Below are positions 17,041 through 24,011 of a stretch of 51,106 nt of DNA, one piece after another (positions within the stretch are counted from its first letter, which is position 1; every line of letters starts with the position of its first letter). The position numbers and the translations under genes are program-made. This DNA is from Solirubrobacter taibaiensis. GTDB lineage: Bacteria > Actinomycetota > Thermoleophilia > Solirubrobacterales > Solirubrobacteraceae. A model generated the notes under the pieces. That model was given only the letters and a program-made list of their open reading frames with translations. It searched no databases and was not told the origin of the DNA. The stretch covers positions 1 through 51,106 of the forward strand of contig JAPDDQ010000052.1 of NCBI GenBank assembly GCA_027587225.1, in the 5' to 3' direction.

Positions 17041-18434
17041 TCCGCGCCGCGCTGCTCACCCTGGCCACCTTCTTCGTGCTCGCCTCCGCGGCGCAGGCGC
17101 GCACCTGCCGCGACGGGAAGACCGTCTACCGGCAGGCGGGCGTACGCGTGTTCAGCCACGGCGGCGGGTTCTGGGCGTGCGGCAAGGCGACGCGGCGTCC
17201 GGTCCATCTCGCTTCGTACACCGGCCCGTACGGAAGCTTCAAGGTGCTTGGCCGCCGCAGTGGCAAGGTGATCTTCGTGTTCGAGTTCTCCGGTGAAGGC
17301 GGGGGAGAGGACACAAGCGTCGGCTGGTTCGACGGCAAGCGCGCCCGCGGCGGCCAGCTCGCCGGCCACGTCAGCAACGACGTGCTCGACGTGGTCGTCG
17401 CGTCCGACGGCGGCATGGGGGTCATCTCGTCGCTGGGTGAGGACGCTGGTGTGCGGGTGGGCTACCTCGCACCGGGGCGGGGCGAACTGGTCCTGGCGAC
17501 GATCGACGGCCGCTACGCGCCGCGCTCGCTGACGTTCACGACCGGTGGTCTGCGATGGCGCGCGGACGGGCAGACGCGCACGGTCCCGCTCACGGGCGAA
17601 CCACTCTCCTGCACGGCCGGCACGACCCTGCTCGAGCACGAGGGCGCACGCCTCTTCGAGGTGTTCAAAGGCGACCGCGACCGGCTCGCCGCCTGCCTGC
17701 CTGCGGACACCACGCCGCGCATCCTGGCTTCCACGTCGGTGCGCGACCAGGACCCCTGGACCCTCGACTCGGTCAAGCGCGCCGGCTCGCGCGTGGCCTT
17801 CCTCGCCAACGACCGCATCGGGCTGCTCGACGGACCCACGATCAGCGTCATGAGGCCACCGGGCTACGACGAGCTCGACGACGTCGCCCTCGCCACCGTC
17901 GGTCCGCCCGTGTTCGCGAGCCAGGGTCACGTCCTGCGCCTCGACGGGACCTCGATCGCCTCACTCGGCGGCGTGATCGAGCCCGGCACGCTGGCCCTCA
18001 CCGACGACGGTCGCGTCACCTGGCGCAACGCGGATGGCCGCGCGCAGAACGTCCCGCTCGCCGGCGAGCCGACGCTCACCTGCACCTCCGGCACTACCCT
18101 GCTCGACAAGGACGGCCTGCGCGTCTTCGAGGTCCACACCGACGCGACCCGCCTCTACGGGTGCACGCCCGGCCTCCCGGAACCGGCGCTCTTACTTGCG
18201 CAGGGCGCCGGCGAGCGGGTCGTCGAGCTCACTCGCCAGCACGGGTTGATCGCGCTCTACGTCGTGAGCCGCCGCGGGGACCGGGTGATCGTGCTCGGTC
18301 CGGCCGGCGTGCGGGTCAAGGCGCCGCGGGAGTCGCTCGCCTACGCGGAGTTGCGCGACGTGACGATTGCGCCCGACGGGTCCCGGATCAGCTGGCGCGA
18401 CCGCAAGGGAAGGCCGCACACCCTCGACCTCTGA
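17037..18434 (+). CDS. Secreted protein with three internal Cys-GTT repeats (tandem paralogue, copy 2)
   Basis: Exported protein of 465 residues, clearly paralogous to the preceding gene: same signal-peptide style (LATFFVLASAAQA), same opening TCRDGKTVYRQAGVRVF, and matching blocks VLDVVVASDGGMGV, VPLTGEP and RAGSRVAFLANDRIGLLDGP. Internal repeats begin at about residues 23, 191 and 348. The ATG overlaps the previous stop (ATGA), so both are probably translated from one mRNA. Function is unknown; a six- or seven-bladed propeller is one structural guess. Compared with copy 1, the first and third repeats are best conserved. Confidence 0.8.
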   Translation: MIRAALLTLATFFVLASAAQARTCRDGKTVYRQAGVRVFSHGGGFWACGKATRRPVHLASYTGPYGSFKVLGRRSGKVIFVFEFSGEGGGEDTSVGWFDGKRARGGQLAGHVSNDVLDVVVASDGGMGVISSLGEDAGVRVGYLAPGRGELVLATIDGRYAPRSLTFTTGGLRWRADGQTRTVPLTGEPLSCTAGTTLLEHEGARLFEVFKGDRDRLAACLPADTTPRILASTSVRDQDPWTLDSVKRAGSRVAFLANDRIGLLDGPTISVMRPPGYDELDDVALATVGPPVFASQGHVLRLDGTSIASLGGVIEPGTLALTDDGRVTWRNADGRAQNVPLAGEPTLTCTSGTTLLDKDGLRVFEVHTDATRLYGCTPGLPEPALLLAQGAGERVVELTRQHGLIALYVVSRRGDRVIVLGPAGVRVKAPRESLAYAELRDVTIAPDGSRISWRDRKGRPHTLDL

Positions 18435-18476
18435 CCGGGGGTTTCGACGCATAGGCACGCCACTTTGGACGCGGAC

Positions 18477-18506
18477 TTGACGTAACGACCTACATGTCGG
18501 TAGGTT
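18477..18506 (+). promoter_or_regulatory. Promoter with embedded inverted repeat, upstream of secreted isomerase-like gene
   Basis: TTGACG (18477-18482) and TAGGTT (18501-18506) are separated by 18 bp. The spacer and -10 region carry an inverted repeat, ACCTAC (18488-18493), six bases, then GTAGGT (18500-18505), so a repressor bound there would cover the -10 box. The predicted transcript start lies near 18513, leaving a short leader with a GAGGAGGAA ribosome-binding site before GTG 18541. The repeat resembles TetR-family operators in size; no TetR gene is adjacent. Confidence 0.6.
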
Positions 18507-18540
18507 GTGCCCCGGTCATCGTTTTTCGAGGAGGAAGTCC

Positions 18541-19929
18541 GTGAGGAGAAATGGGAGCGCGATCGCCAGTCGCGTCCGTACGGTTGTCGGGGCCGCCGCC
18601 GTGGCGAGCATCGCCACCGCTGCCATCGCCGCGCCGTCCGCGAATGCGCAGGGCACGATTCCGAAGGAGAAGATCTCCTTCCAGCTCTACAACTTCCTGA
18701 TCCCGGTGTTCGGGGCGTTCCCGCTCGGGGACGGCACGTTCTTCCCGCCCGGCGGCACGCCCAACACGCCCGAGCAGCAGAAGACGGCAGTGCTGAACGT
18801 GTTCAGCCAGATGGCGGCCAACGGCTACAAGTCGTTCGAGAACTTCAACGGCACGTTCGGCTGGTCCAACGCCGAGTACCGCCAGAAGTTCGAGGAGCGC
18901 GGTCTGCACGCCGTCGCTGATCACGGCACGGTCGACGAGGGGTCCTGGGACGCGCGCCTGGTCCAGGCGCAGGAACTCGGCCTCAAGTACGTCGGCTCCG
19001 GCGGCTGGCCGTCCGGCACGAACATGAACACGGTCGAGGGCGCGCAGAACATGGGCGCCGTCCTTAACCGCCTCGGCACGAAGGCGCGGGCGAAGAACCT
19101 CTGGGTCTACGGCCACAACCACGACGCCGAGTTCTCGACCAAGCTGCAGTACGACACCAACGGCGACGGCGTCAAGGAGACGGTCCCGGCGCTCGAGGTC
19201 GTGATCCTCAACACCGACCCGTCGCTCGTCACGTTCGAGATCGACGTGCACTGGCTGCTCGAGGGCCTCAGTTACAACCAGGACGCTGCGGTCGCGTTCA
19301 TCCGCAAGTACTCCAAGCGGATCTCGATGCTGCACGTGAAGGGCTCGGACCCGACCAAGAACCCGCAGACGATCCCGTCGACCGACTTCACGCGCGTCAC
19401 CGACGCGGGTGGCCCGGCGGACGTCACGGACTGGAAGCGGATCTTCGAGGCCGCGGCCGACGTGGACTACTACCACTGGGAGTACGACCTGGGCGCGGAC
19501 CCGTTCGCCTCCTCGAAGATCGCGTCGAACCTGCTCAACACGATCCAGTTCGGCAAGCTCCGCGACGAGACCGGCACCGTGGGCGGCACCGTCCCGGCGA
19601 CACTGTCGCTGACGTTGGGTGCCCCGGCCACGTTCGGCGCGTTCACTCCGGGCGTCCAGAACGACTACTCGGCCCAGACCACCGCGACGGTCACCTCGAC
19701 CGCTGGTGACGCGACGCTCGCGGTCACCGATCCCGGCCACCTGACCAACGGCGCGTTCAGCCTCGCTGAGCCGCTACGCGTCGAGTTCGGCAAGTCCAGC
19801 TGGACGGGCCCGACCTCCAACGAGAGCGTCCCCGTGACGTTCAAGCAGCTCATCAAGCGCACGGACCCGCTGCGCACGGGCTCCTACAGCAAGACCGTCA
19901 CCTTCACGCTGAGCACGACTCAGCCGTGA
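18541..19929 (+). CDS. Secreted sugar phosphate isomerase/epimerase-like TIM barrel with C-terminal sorting-like module
   Basis: Exported protein of 462 residues. A signal peptide (about 1-37, AQG-type cleavage after ANA) precedes an AP-endonuclease-2/xylose-isomerase-like barrel (about 44-335). Metal-ligand-type segments are visible: GHNHD (191-195), TFEIDVHW (231-238), MLHVKGSD (263-270) and HWEYD (312-316). Residues 345-462 form a separate beta-rich module almost identical to the end of the amidase at 25100-27889. GTG at 18541 follows AGGAGG at 6 nt; an earlier ATG at 18505 lies in the promoter and would spoil the signal peptide. Relatives of this fold are mostly cytoplasmic, though secreted forms occur in sugar-degrading bacteria. 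Substrate unknown. Confidence 0.85.
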   Translation: MRRNGSAIASRVRTVVGAAAVASIATAAIAAPSANAQGTIPKEKISFQLYNFLIPVFGAFPLGDGTFFPPGGTPNTPEQQKTAVLNVFSQMAANGYKSFENFNGTFGWSNAEYRQKFEERGLHAVADHGTVDEGSWDARLVQAQELGLKYVGSGGWPSGTNMNTVEGAQNMGAVLNRLGTKARAKNLWVYGHNHDAEFSTKLQYDTNGDGVKETVPALEVVILNTDPSLVTFEIDVHWLLEGLSYNQDAAVAFIRKYSKRISMLHVKGSDPTKNPQTIPSTDFTRVTDAGGPADVTDWKRIFEAAADVDYYHWEYDLGADPFASSKIASNLLNTIQFGKLRDETGTVGGTVPATLSLTLGAPATFGAFTPGVQNDYSAQTTATVTSTAGDATLAVTDPGHLTNGAFSLAEPLRVEFGKSSWTGPTSNESVPVTFKQLIKRTDPLRTGSYSKTVTFTLSTTQP

Positions 19930-19930
19930 G

Positions 19931-19989
19931 CGAACCGGGGCCGGCGCGGGTGAGCCTCTCTCTCCCGCCCGTGCCGGCCCCGAGGTTCG
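19931..19989. terminator. Long hairpin between convergent genes, likely bidirectional terminator
   Basis: GGGGCCGGCGCGGG (19937-19950) pairs with CCCGTGCCGGCCCC (19968-19981) with one mismatch, and the outer CGAACC (19931-19936) pairs with GGTTCG (19984-19989) across a 2-nt bulge. The loop is pyrimidine-rich. It lies exactly between the stop codons of two convergent genes. There is no clear U-tract, as is common in GC-rich actinobacteria, so it is read as a probable bidirectional terminator. Confidence 0.7.
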
Positions 19990-21615
19990 TTACTTGATCA
20001 GCTGAGAGGGCTTCGCCCGCGGCAGCGACACGCGCTCGCCGTCGAGCTTGATGGTCGTCTTGCCCGCCACCGTGCGGGCGCTCTTGACCAGCTGGATGAC
20101 GACGTTGTCGCCCAGCCCGCCGTCGATGACGTCGGTGCCCGGGCCGCCGAGCACGACGTCGTCGTCCGCGCCGCCGTTGAGCGTGTCGTTGCCCTGGCCG
20201 CCGATGATCACGTCGTCGCCGGCGCCGCCGTCGACGGAGAGCAGCAGGGCGCTCGCGGCCAGCCCGGAGGCGTCGACCACGTCGTCGCCCGCGAGGGCGT
20301 TGACCGTCAGGCGGTCGGTCGCGGCGATCGCGCCGGAGACGTTGACCCGCGCGGCAAGGCCCGTGACGGCGGCGGTGCCGTTGCTGCCCGCGACGACCGC
20401 GACATCGTCGCCGTTCGTGCCGCTGGCGATGACGTTGTCGGCCGAGTTGTCGTTGCCGCCGGCGTCGGGGCTGACGTTGGTCACGTCGGTGCCGGACAGG
20501 TCGTTGACCGTCAGCGTGTCCGCGCCGCCGAGGAGCTTCGGCGTGATCGTCTCGACGTCGTTGAGGTCCATGACGATGTTCGCGATGTCACGGATGAAGC
20601 GCACGCGCCCGCCGTTGGCCGAGACCTCCATGCGCTCGTTGATGTTCGAGCCGTTGAACAGCATGTTGTCGGCGCCGTCCTGGCCCTCGATGACGTCGTT
20701 GCCGTCGCCCGGATCCCACTGGAAGACGTCGTCACCGGCGCCCATGAAGCCGACGTCGTTGCCCTGCTGGCCGTCGACGAAGTCGTTGCCGTCGCCGCCG
20801 AGGATGATGTCGACGCCGTTGGAGCCGAGCAGGTTGTCGTTGCCCGTGCCGCCGTCGACCGTGAGCTTGATCAGCGCGGCGAGGTTGCCGGTGGCCGAGA
20901 AGCGGTCGTCGCCGCCGTTGGCGTTGGTGACGAGGTTCTCCGACGTGCCGATGTCGATCGAGAACGGGGCCGGGTCGAGCCGGTCGAAGCGCACGCGGGT
21001 GCCGTTGGCCGTGGTCGTGAACTGCTCGGTGCCGTTGCCGCCGTTGACCTCGACCGTGTCGGTGTCGGCGCCGCCCTCGTTGAGGTCGGTGTCGTCGCCC
21101 GGGTTCCAGATCAAGCGGTCGTTGCCGCTCTGGCCGAAGGCCTGATCGTCGGCGTCGCCGCCGGTCAGCGTGTCGTTGTCGTTGCCGCCGAACAGCAGGT
21201 CGAAGCCGCCCTTTCCGAGCAGCGTGTCGTTGCCGGACTCGCCGAACAGCTGATCGTTGCCGGAGCCGCTGGTGAGGACGTCGTTGCCGGAGCCGCCGAA
21301 CAGGTTGGCGCGGGGGAGCGCGCCGTTGACCTCGCTCAGCGAGAGCGTGTCGTTGCCGGCGAGGCCGAAGGTCTGGATCAGCGCCGTGTTCGCCACCGTC
21401 GGCGTGCCGCCGAGGACGGCTACAGCGCCGCCGTTGACCAGGATCTGGCCCGCGGCGTTGCGGCTGACCGCGACGTTGTTGTCGAGGTTGTCACCGGAGA
21501 TGCTGAGCGTGCCGTTGGTGAACGTCGAGGTCACCGCGGCCTGGGCCGAGCCGGTGATGAAGAGGCCGGCGGCGAAGACGCCGGCGGCGAGGAGTCGGTA
21601 TCTGGGGAGGATCAT
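19990..21615 (-). CDS. Secreted RTX-type calcium-binding repeat protein (large)
   Basis: Exported protein of 541 residues with a signal peptide (cleavage near GSAQA, residue 27). Seen: many nonapeptide RTX motifs of the GGxGNDxL type, in clusters near residues 100-160 (FGGSGNDVLTSGSGNDQLFG), 245-290, and at the C-terminus (GGAGDDVIIGGQGNDTLNGG). Such parallel beta-rolls fold on binding extracellular calcium. Beta-strand-rich spacers, two with a repeated RVRF motif, separate the clusters. ATG at 21615 gives a normal signal peptide; an upstream ATG at 21666 would bury it. No type I secretion ABC genes are nearby, and the Sec-type signal suggests Sec export. Function is otherwise unknown. Confidence 0.85.
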   Translation of the reverse strand: MILPRYRLLAAGVFAAGLFITGSAQAAVTSTFTNGTLSISGDNLDNNVAVSRNAAGQILVNGGAVAVLGGTPTVANTALIQTFGLAGNDTLSLSEVNGALPRANLFGGSGNDVLTSGSGNDQLFGESGNDTLLGKGGFDLLFGGNDNDTLTGGDADDQAFGQSGNDRLIWNPGDDTDLNEGGADTDTVEVNGGNGTEQFTTTANGTRVRFDRLDPAPFSIDIGTSENLVTNANGGDDRFSATGNLAALIKLTVDGGTGNDNLLGSNGVDIILGGDGNDFVDGQQGNDVGFMGAGDDVFQWDPGDGNDVIEGQDGADNMLFNGSNINERMEVSANGGRVRFIRDIANIVMDLNDVETITPKLLGGADTLTVNDLSGTDVTNVSPDAGGNDNSADNVIASGTNGDDVAVVAGSNGTAAVTGLAARVNVSGAIAATDRLTVNALAGDDVVDASGLAASALLLSVDGGAGDDVIIGGQGNDTLNGGADDDVVLGGPGTDVIDGGLGDNVVIQLVKSARTVAGKTTIKLDGERVSLPRAKPSQLIK

Positions 21616-21652
21616 TTGCCCAACTAGACGCTCCCCGTTGCGCTGTATTCCG

Positions 21653-21829
21653 TCAGCTCGGCACAAGCACCAGCGGAGCGGACCAGCCGCCGGCGGGCGT
21701 GACGATCAGCTCGACGTCCACGCTGGGACGGCGCGCGAACGCGTCCGCGAGCCGCAACGCGATCCGCTCCGACGCCCGCGCCTCCGGCGTCCCGTCGTCG
21801 AGCGAGAGGATGTACTGGCAGGCGTTCAG
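21653..21829 (-). CDS. Small protein, apparently CTG-started and coupled to the zinc-ribbon gene
   Basis: Frame of 58 codons whose third positions are almost all G or C, as in true genes here. No ATG, GTG or TTG is available in this frame after the zinc-ribbon reading region begins; the only natural start is CTG at 21829, which forms a CTGA overlap with the zinc-ribbon stop, like the ATGA overlaps elsewhere in the window. The product would read MNACQYILSLDDG... and end in PLVLVPS. It resembles no family I know. Alternatives are a frameshift joining it to the upstream gene or a chance open frame. Confidence 0.4.
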   Translation of the reverse strand: MNACQYILSLDDGTPEARASERIALRLADAFARRPSVDVELIVTPAGGWSAPLVLVPS

Positions 21830-21996
21830 CGCACCGGCTCGTGATCCGCGCCGCTCAGATCGTCGTGGTAGGCCTCGCGCATGTCCCAGCCGCAGGCCGT
21901 GCACTCGACGTCCTCGGGCGGTGACGGCACCCCGCAGCGCGGGCACGACGTCTCGGGTGAGTCTTCGCGGTGCAGCAGACGGTTCAGCAAGCCCAT
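21826..21996 (-). CDS. Zinc-ribbon microprotein
   Basis: Protein of 56 residues with two CxxC knuckles, CPRC (residues 18-21) and CTAC (32-35), spaced as in small zinc ribbons. It begins MGLLNRLLHRED and ends in an acidic, His-containing tail. ATG at 21996 follows an AGGTG-like RBS at about 8 nt. Third positions are strongly G/C-biased. It overlaps a downstream small frame by 4 nt. Zinc binding is inferred from the four Cys; the role is unknown. Confidence 0.7.
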   Translation of the reverse strand: MGLLNRLLHREDSPETSCPRCGVPSPPEDVECTACGWDMREAYHDDLSGADHEPVR

Positions 21997-22197
21997 CGGT
22001 GATCACCTCGGCGGAGTCGGGGGGCCTTCACCGCGCAACCTAGGTCCGGGACCGGCCGGTCGATATGGGGGCGCGCTCCCATCTGCGCACGATCAAGGGG
22101 GTGTTCCAGGGGGTTCACCCGTGGTTCGTCCGCGGGGTGGCTGGGACGGTGAGCAGCAGACATGTCTCCCGTTCAATCCCTCCCCAGGAGCTGTGAC
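21997..22197. other. Intergenic region with two palindromes, divergent promoters presumed
   Basis: This 200-bp region separates the zinc-ribbon gene (minus) from the small RTX gene (plus). It holds a perfect 12-bp palindrome GACCGGCCGGTC (22050-22061) and, right beside it, an 18-bp near-palindrome ATGGGGGCGCGCTCCCAT (22065-22082, one mismatched pair). Either may be an operator. I see no convincing -35/-10 pair and no additional gene. Confidence 0.35.
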
Positions 22198-22701
22198 ATG
22201 CACCACCGATTCACCTTCGCGACCCTCGTGACCTTTCTGGCGCTGGCCGTGGCCGTGCCCGCCGCCCAGGCGCAGGAGCCGGACCTGCCGCCGTGGCCGC
22301 CCTGTGGCCCCGTCCAGAACGTGGTCCCCGGCGGGGACAACAACCCCAACTTCCTCCCCGGCACCCCGGTGAACGACCTGATCGACGCGTTCGCGCGCGA
22401 CGACGTCCTGTTGGGCTTCGACGGCAACGACATCCTCAACGGCGGCTACGGCGACGACCTGCTGTACGGCCACGCCGACAACGACTGCCTCAACGGCGAC
22501 CCGGGCGAGGACAAGCTCTACGGTCACACCGGGCGCGACCGGCTCACCGGCGGCGAGGGTGACGACGCGCTCTACGGCGGCGATGACAATGACCGGCTCG
22601 CGGGCGGCCCCGGCGCGGACTACATCGACGGCGGCGCCGGCTTCGACGCCTGCGACGTCGATGCGGCGGACACCTGGGTCAACTGCGAAGTCGTGTTCTA
22701 A
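22198..22701 (+). CDS. Secreted RTX-type calcium-binding protein (small)
   Basis: Exported protein of 167 residues. A signal peptide ends near VPAAQAQ (residue 26). A Pro-rich linker leads into about five consecutive RTX nonapeptide motifs (GFDGNDILNGGYGDDLLYGH, then GGEGDDALYGGDDNDRLAGG). The C-terminus DACDVDAADTWVNCEVVF has two Cys that could form a disulfide after the beta-roll. The ATG at 22198 follows CAGGAG at good spacing; an ATG at 22162 would put a non-hydrophobic stretch before the signal. Probable extracellular calcium-stabilised structural protein. Confidence 0.82.
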   Translation: MHHRFTFATLVTFLALAVAVPAAQAQEPDLPPWPPCGPVQNVVPGGDNNPNFLPGTPVNDLIDAFARDDVLLGFDGNDILNGGYGDDLLYGHADNDCLNGDPGEDKLYGHTGRDRLTGGEGDDALYGGDDNDRLAGGPGADYIDGGAGFDACDVDAADTWVNCEVVF

Positions 22702-22721
22702 GCGCGGACAGGCGCCGTCGG

Positions 22722-23300
22722 CTACCGGCGGCGCCGCATTACACCGACGGTGCCGGCGGCGGCCAGGATGCCGACGACCACCAGGCCGCCGACGAGCACC
22801 CCGGTGCCCGCGCCCCCGTCATCGGAGGCGCTCGCCGGGTCGACCGTCGCCGTCGGTTCCGCGGACGGTGTGGGCTCGACGGTCGGGCTTGCCTGCGTCG
22901 TCGCCACCGCGGCGGGTGTGGCCGCCGGCTTGGGCCGGACCTTGAACCGCCACGAGCCACGCTGGACGTGCCCATCCACCGCGGTCATCGTCCAGCGCGC
23001 GACGTAGACGCCGCCCGCGAGCTCCTCGGGGATCCGCGCCTCGATCGCCCGGACGTTGTCCGGGCTTCGCCGGCCGCTGCCCTCGGACACCTTCTTGCCG
23101 GCCCGGAGCACCTGGAGCCGGCCGGACCGGATCGGCTGGTTGAACCGGGCCCGGACCACCTCCAGCGTGCGCTTCGCGTACGAACCGGCCTTCGGCGTCG
23201 TCGACGTCAGCTCGGTGTGGGCCGTCGCGGACGACGTGGTCAGGGCAAGACTCGTCGCTGCGACCAGGAGCGCCGCGGTCAGGCGTCGGGCGTGGACCAT
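22722..23300 (-). CDS. CopC-domain copper resistance-like protein, membrane-anchored
   Basis: Exported protein of 192 residues. A signal peptide ends near SSATA, and the mature N-terminus begins with the CopC-type metal-ligand His (HTELTSTTPKAGS). The CopC beta-barrel spans about 28-125 and ends with DGHVQRGSWRFKV, the second conserved His region. A Pro/Thr/Ser-rich linker and one C-terminal transmembrane helix (about 165-187) with an RRRR tail anchor it outside the membrane. CopC proteins carry copper to a CopD importer or bind it; no copD gene is adjacent. Divergent from the small membrane protein at 23337. Confidence 0.88.
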   Translation of the reverse strand: MVHARRLTAALLVAATSLALTTSSATAHTELTSTTPKAGSYAKRTLEVVRARFNQPIRSGRLQVLRAGKKVSEGSGRRSPDNVRAIEARIPEELAGGVYVARWTMTAVDGHVQRGSWRFKVRPKPAATPAAVATTQASPTVEPTPSAEPTATVDPASASDDGGAGTGVLVGGLVVVGILAAAGTVGVMRRRR

Positions 23301-23336
23301 CGACTTCAGACTAGTCGTGCCGGGTAGGGAGCCGAG

Positions 23337-23798
23337 ATGGAGCAGCGACCCGGACCCACCGCGCGCGTCGTCGGCCGCGGCCGCATCAGCGCCGTCCCGA
23401 TCTGGACGTTGATCCTGCTGATCGGCATCTCGGGGATCGTGCTGGGCGGCACGGCGATGGCGCTGATCATCGGCGTCCCGTTCACGCTGCTCGCGCTGTT
23501 CGGGATCGGCACGCTGATCCAGGCCCGCGTCTGGGTCGACGGCCCGGTGCTCTACTCACGCACGCTGTTCGGCCATCGGCCGCCGATGCGCCTCGATCAG
23601 CTCACCAGCGCGCGACTGGACGTCAACCACAGCTTGGGGCGCGAGCTGTGGCTGATGGGGAAGGACGGGGCGACGCTGCGCCTCGACGCCACCAACCTGC
23701 GCCTCGTCCGCTTGTACGCGGCAATGGCGGAGTTCATCGGCCCGTTCGACCGCGTCGCGAACGACCGGCTACGGGAACGGATCGAGAAGTACCGCTAG
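23337..23798 (+). CDS. Small membrane protein of unknown function
   Basis: Protein of 153 residues with two closely spaced transmembrane helices (about 20-62, joined by a short GG turn) followed by a soluble domain of about 85 residues with beta-strand/helix alternation (RVWVDGPVLYSRTLFG, then a terminal helix). The layout resembles small bacterial PH-like membrane proteins, but I cannot assign it. ATG at 23337 follows AGGGAG. The last 4 bases overlap the 3' end of the small convergent frame on the other strand. Confidence 0.7.
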   Translation: MEQRPGPTARVVGRGRISAVPIWTLILLIGISGIVLGGTAMALIIGVPFTLLALFGIGTLIQARVWVDGPVLYSRTLFGHRPPMRLDQLTSARLDVNHSLGRELWLMGKDGATLRLDATNLRLVRLYAAMAEFIGPFDRVANDRLRERIEKYR

Positions 23799-23926
23799 CT
23801 GCGGGTTGCGCAGCGCTCGTCATGGCACGGGTAGGGGCCGCGCGGGCCGGCGTGGAAGTGTCCGGCGCCACGGTCGTGGGCGGTGGGGATCTGGCGCGTG
23901 AGCGCGGTGAGGAGTCGGTTGATCAC
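23795..23926 (-). CDS. Microprotein with HFHAGPRGPYPCHDERC motif
   Basis: Frame of 43 residues from GTG 23926, reading MINRLLTALTRQIPT... and ending with a compact motif containing two His, Gly-Pro pairs and two Cys spaced CHDERC. About nine in ten codons end in G or C, as in the large genes here. A purine-rich AGAGGG lies upstream. Short actinobacterial proteins with a similar GPxGxPxxCxDxxC ending exist as I recall, but I cannot verify this here. The conserved Cys/His could bind metal. It lies downstream of the VOC gene on the same strand. Confidence 0.55.
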   Translation of the reverse strand: MINRLLTALTRQIPTAHDRGAGHFHAGPRGPYPCHDERCATRS

Positions 23927-23946
23927 GCCCTCTGTGGTACCGGTCG

Positions 23947-23960
23947 CGCAAGCGCTTGCG
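23947..23960. promoter_or_regulatory. Perfect 14-bp palindrome upstream of the 43-residue microprotein
   Basis: CGCAAGCGCTTGCG is a perfect palindrome with central CG, the shape of a LacI-family operator. It lies 20 bp before the GTG of the microprotein and about 50 bp after the VOC-gene stop. A regulatory site for the microprotein is the simplest reading; a chance GC-rich palindrome is possible. Confidence 0.35.
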
Positions 23961-24011
23961 GACGCGCTGGAGAGCCAAGCCCCCCGACTGGCGGGGGAAC
24001 CGTAGCGAGCG

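Noticed and set aside
20000..21400. RTX repeat DNA considered as tandem repeats or a mobile element
   Set aside because: The repetition is coding (GGxGNDxL), with varied codons and no flanking direct repeats.
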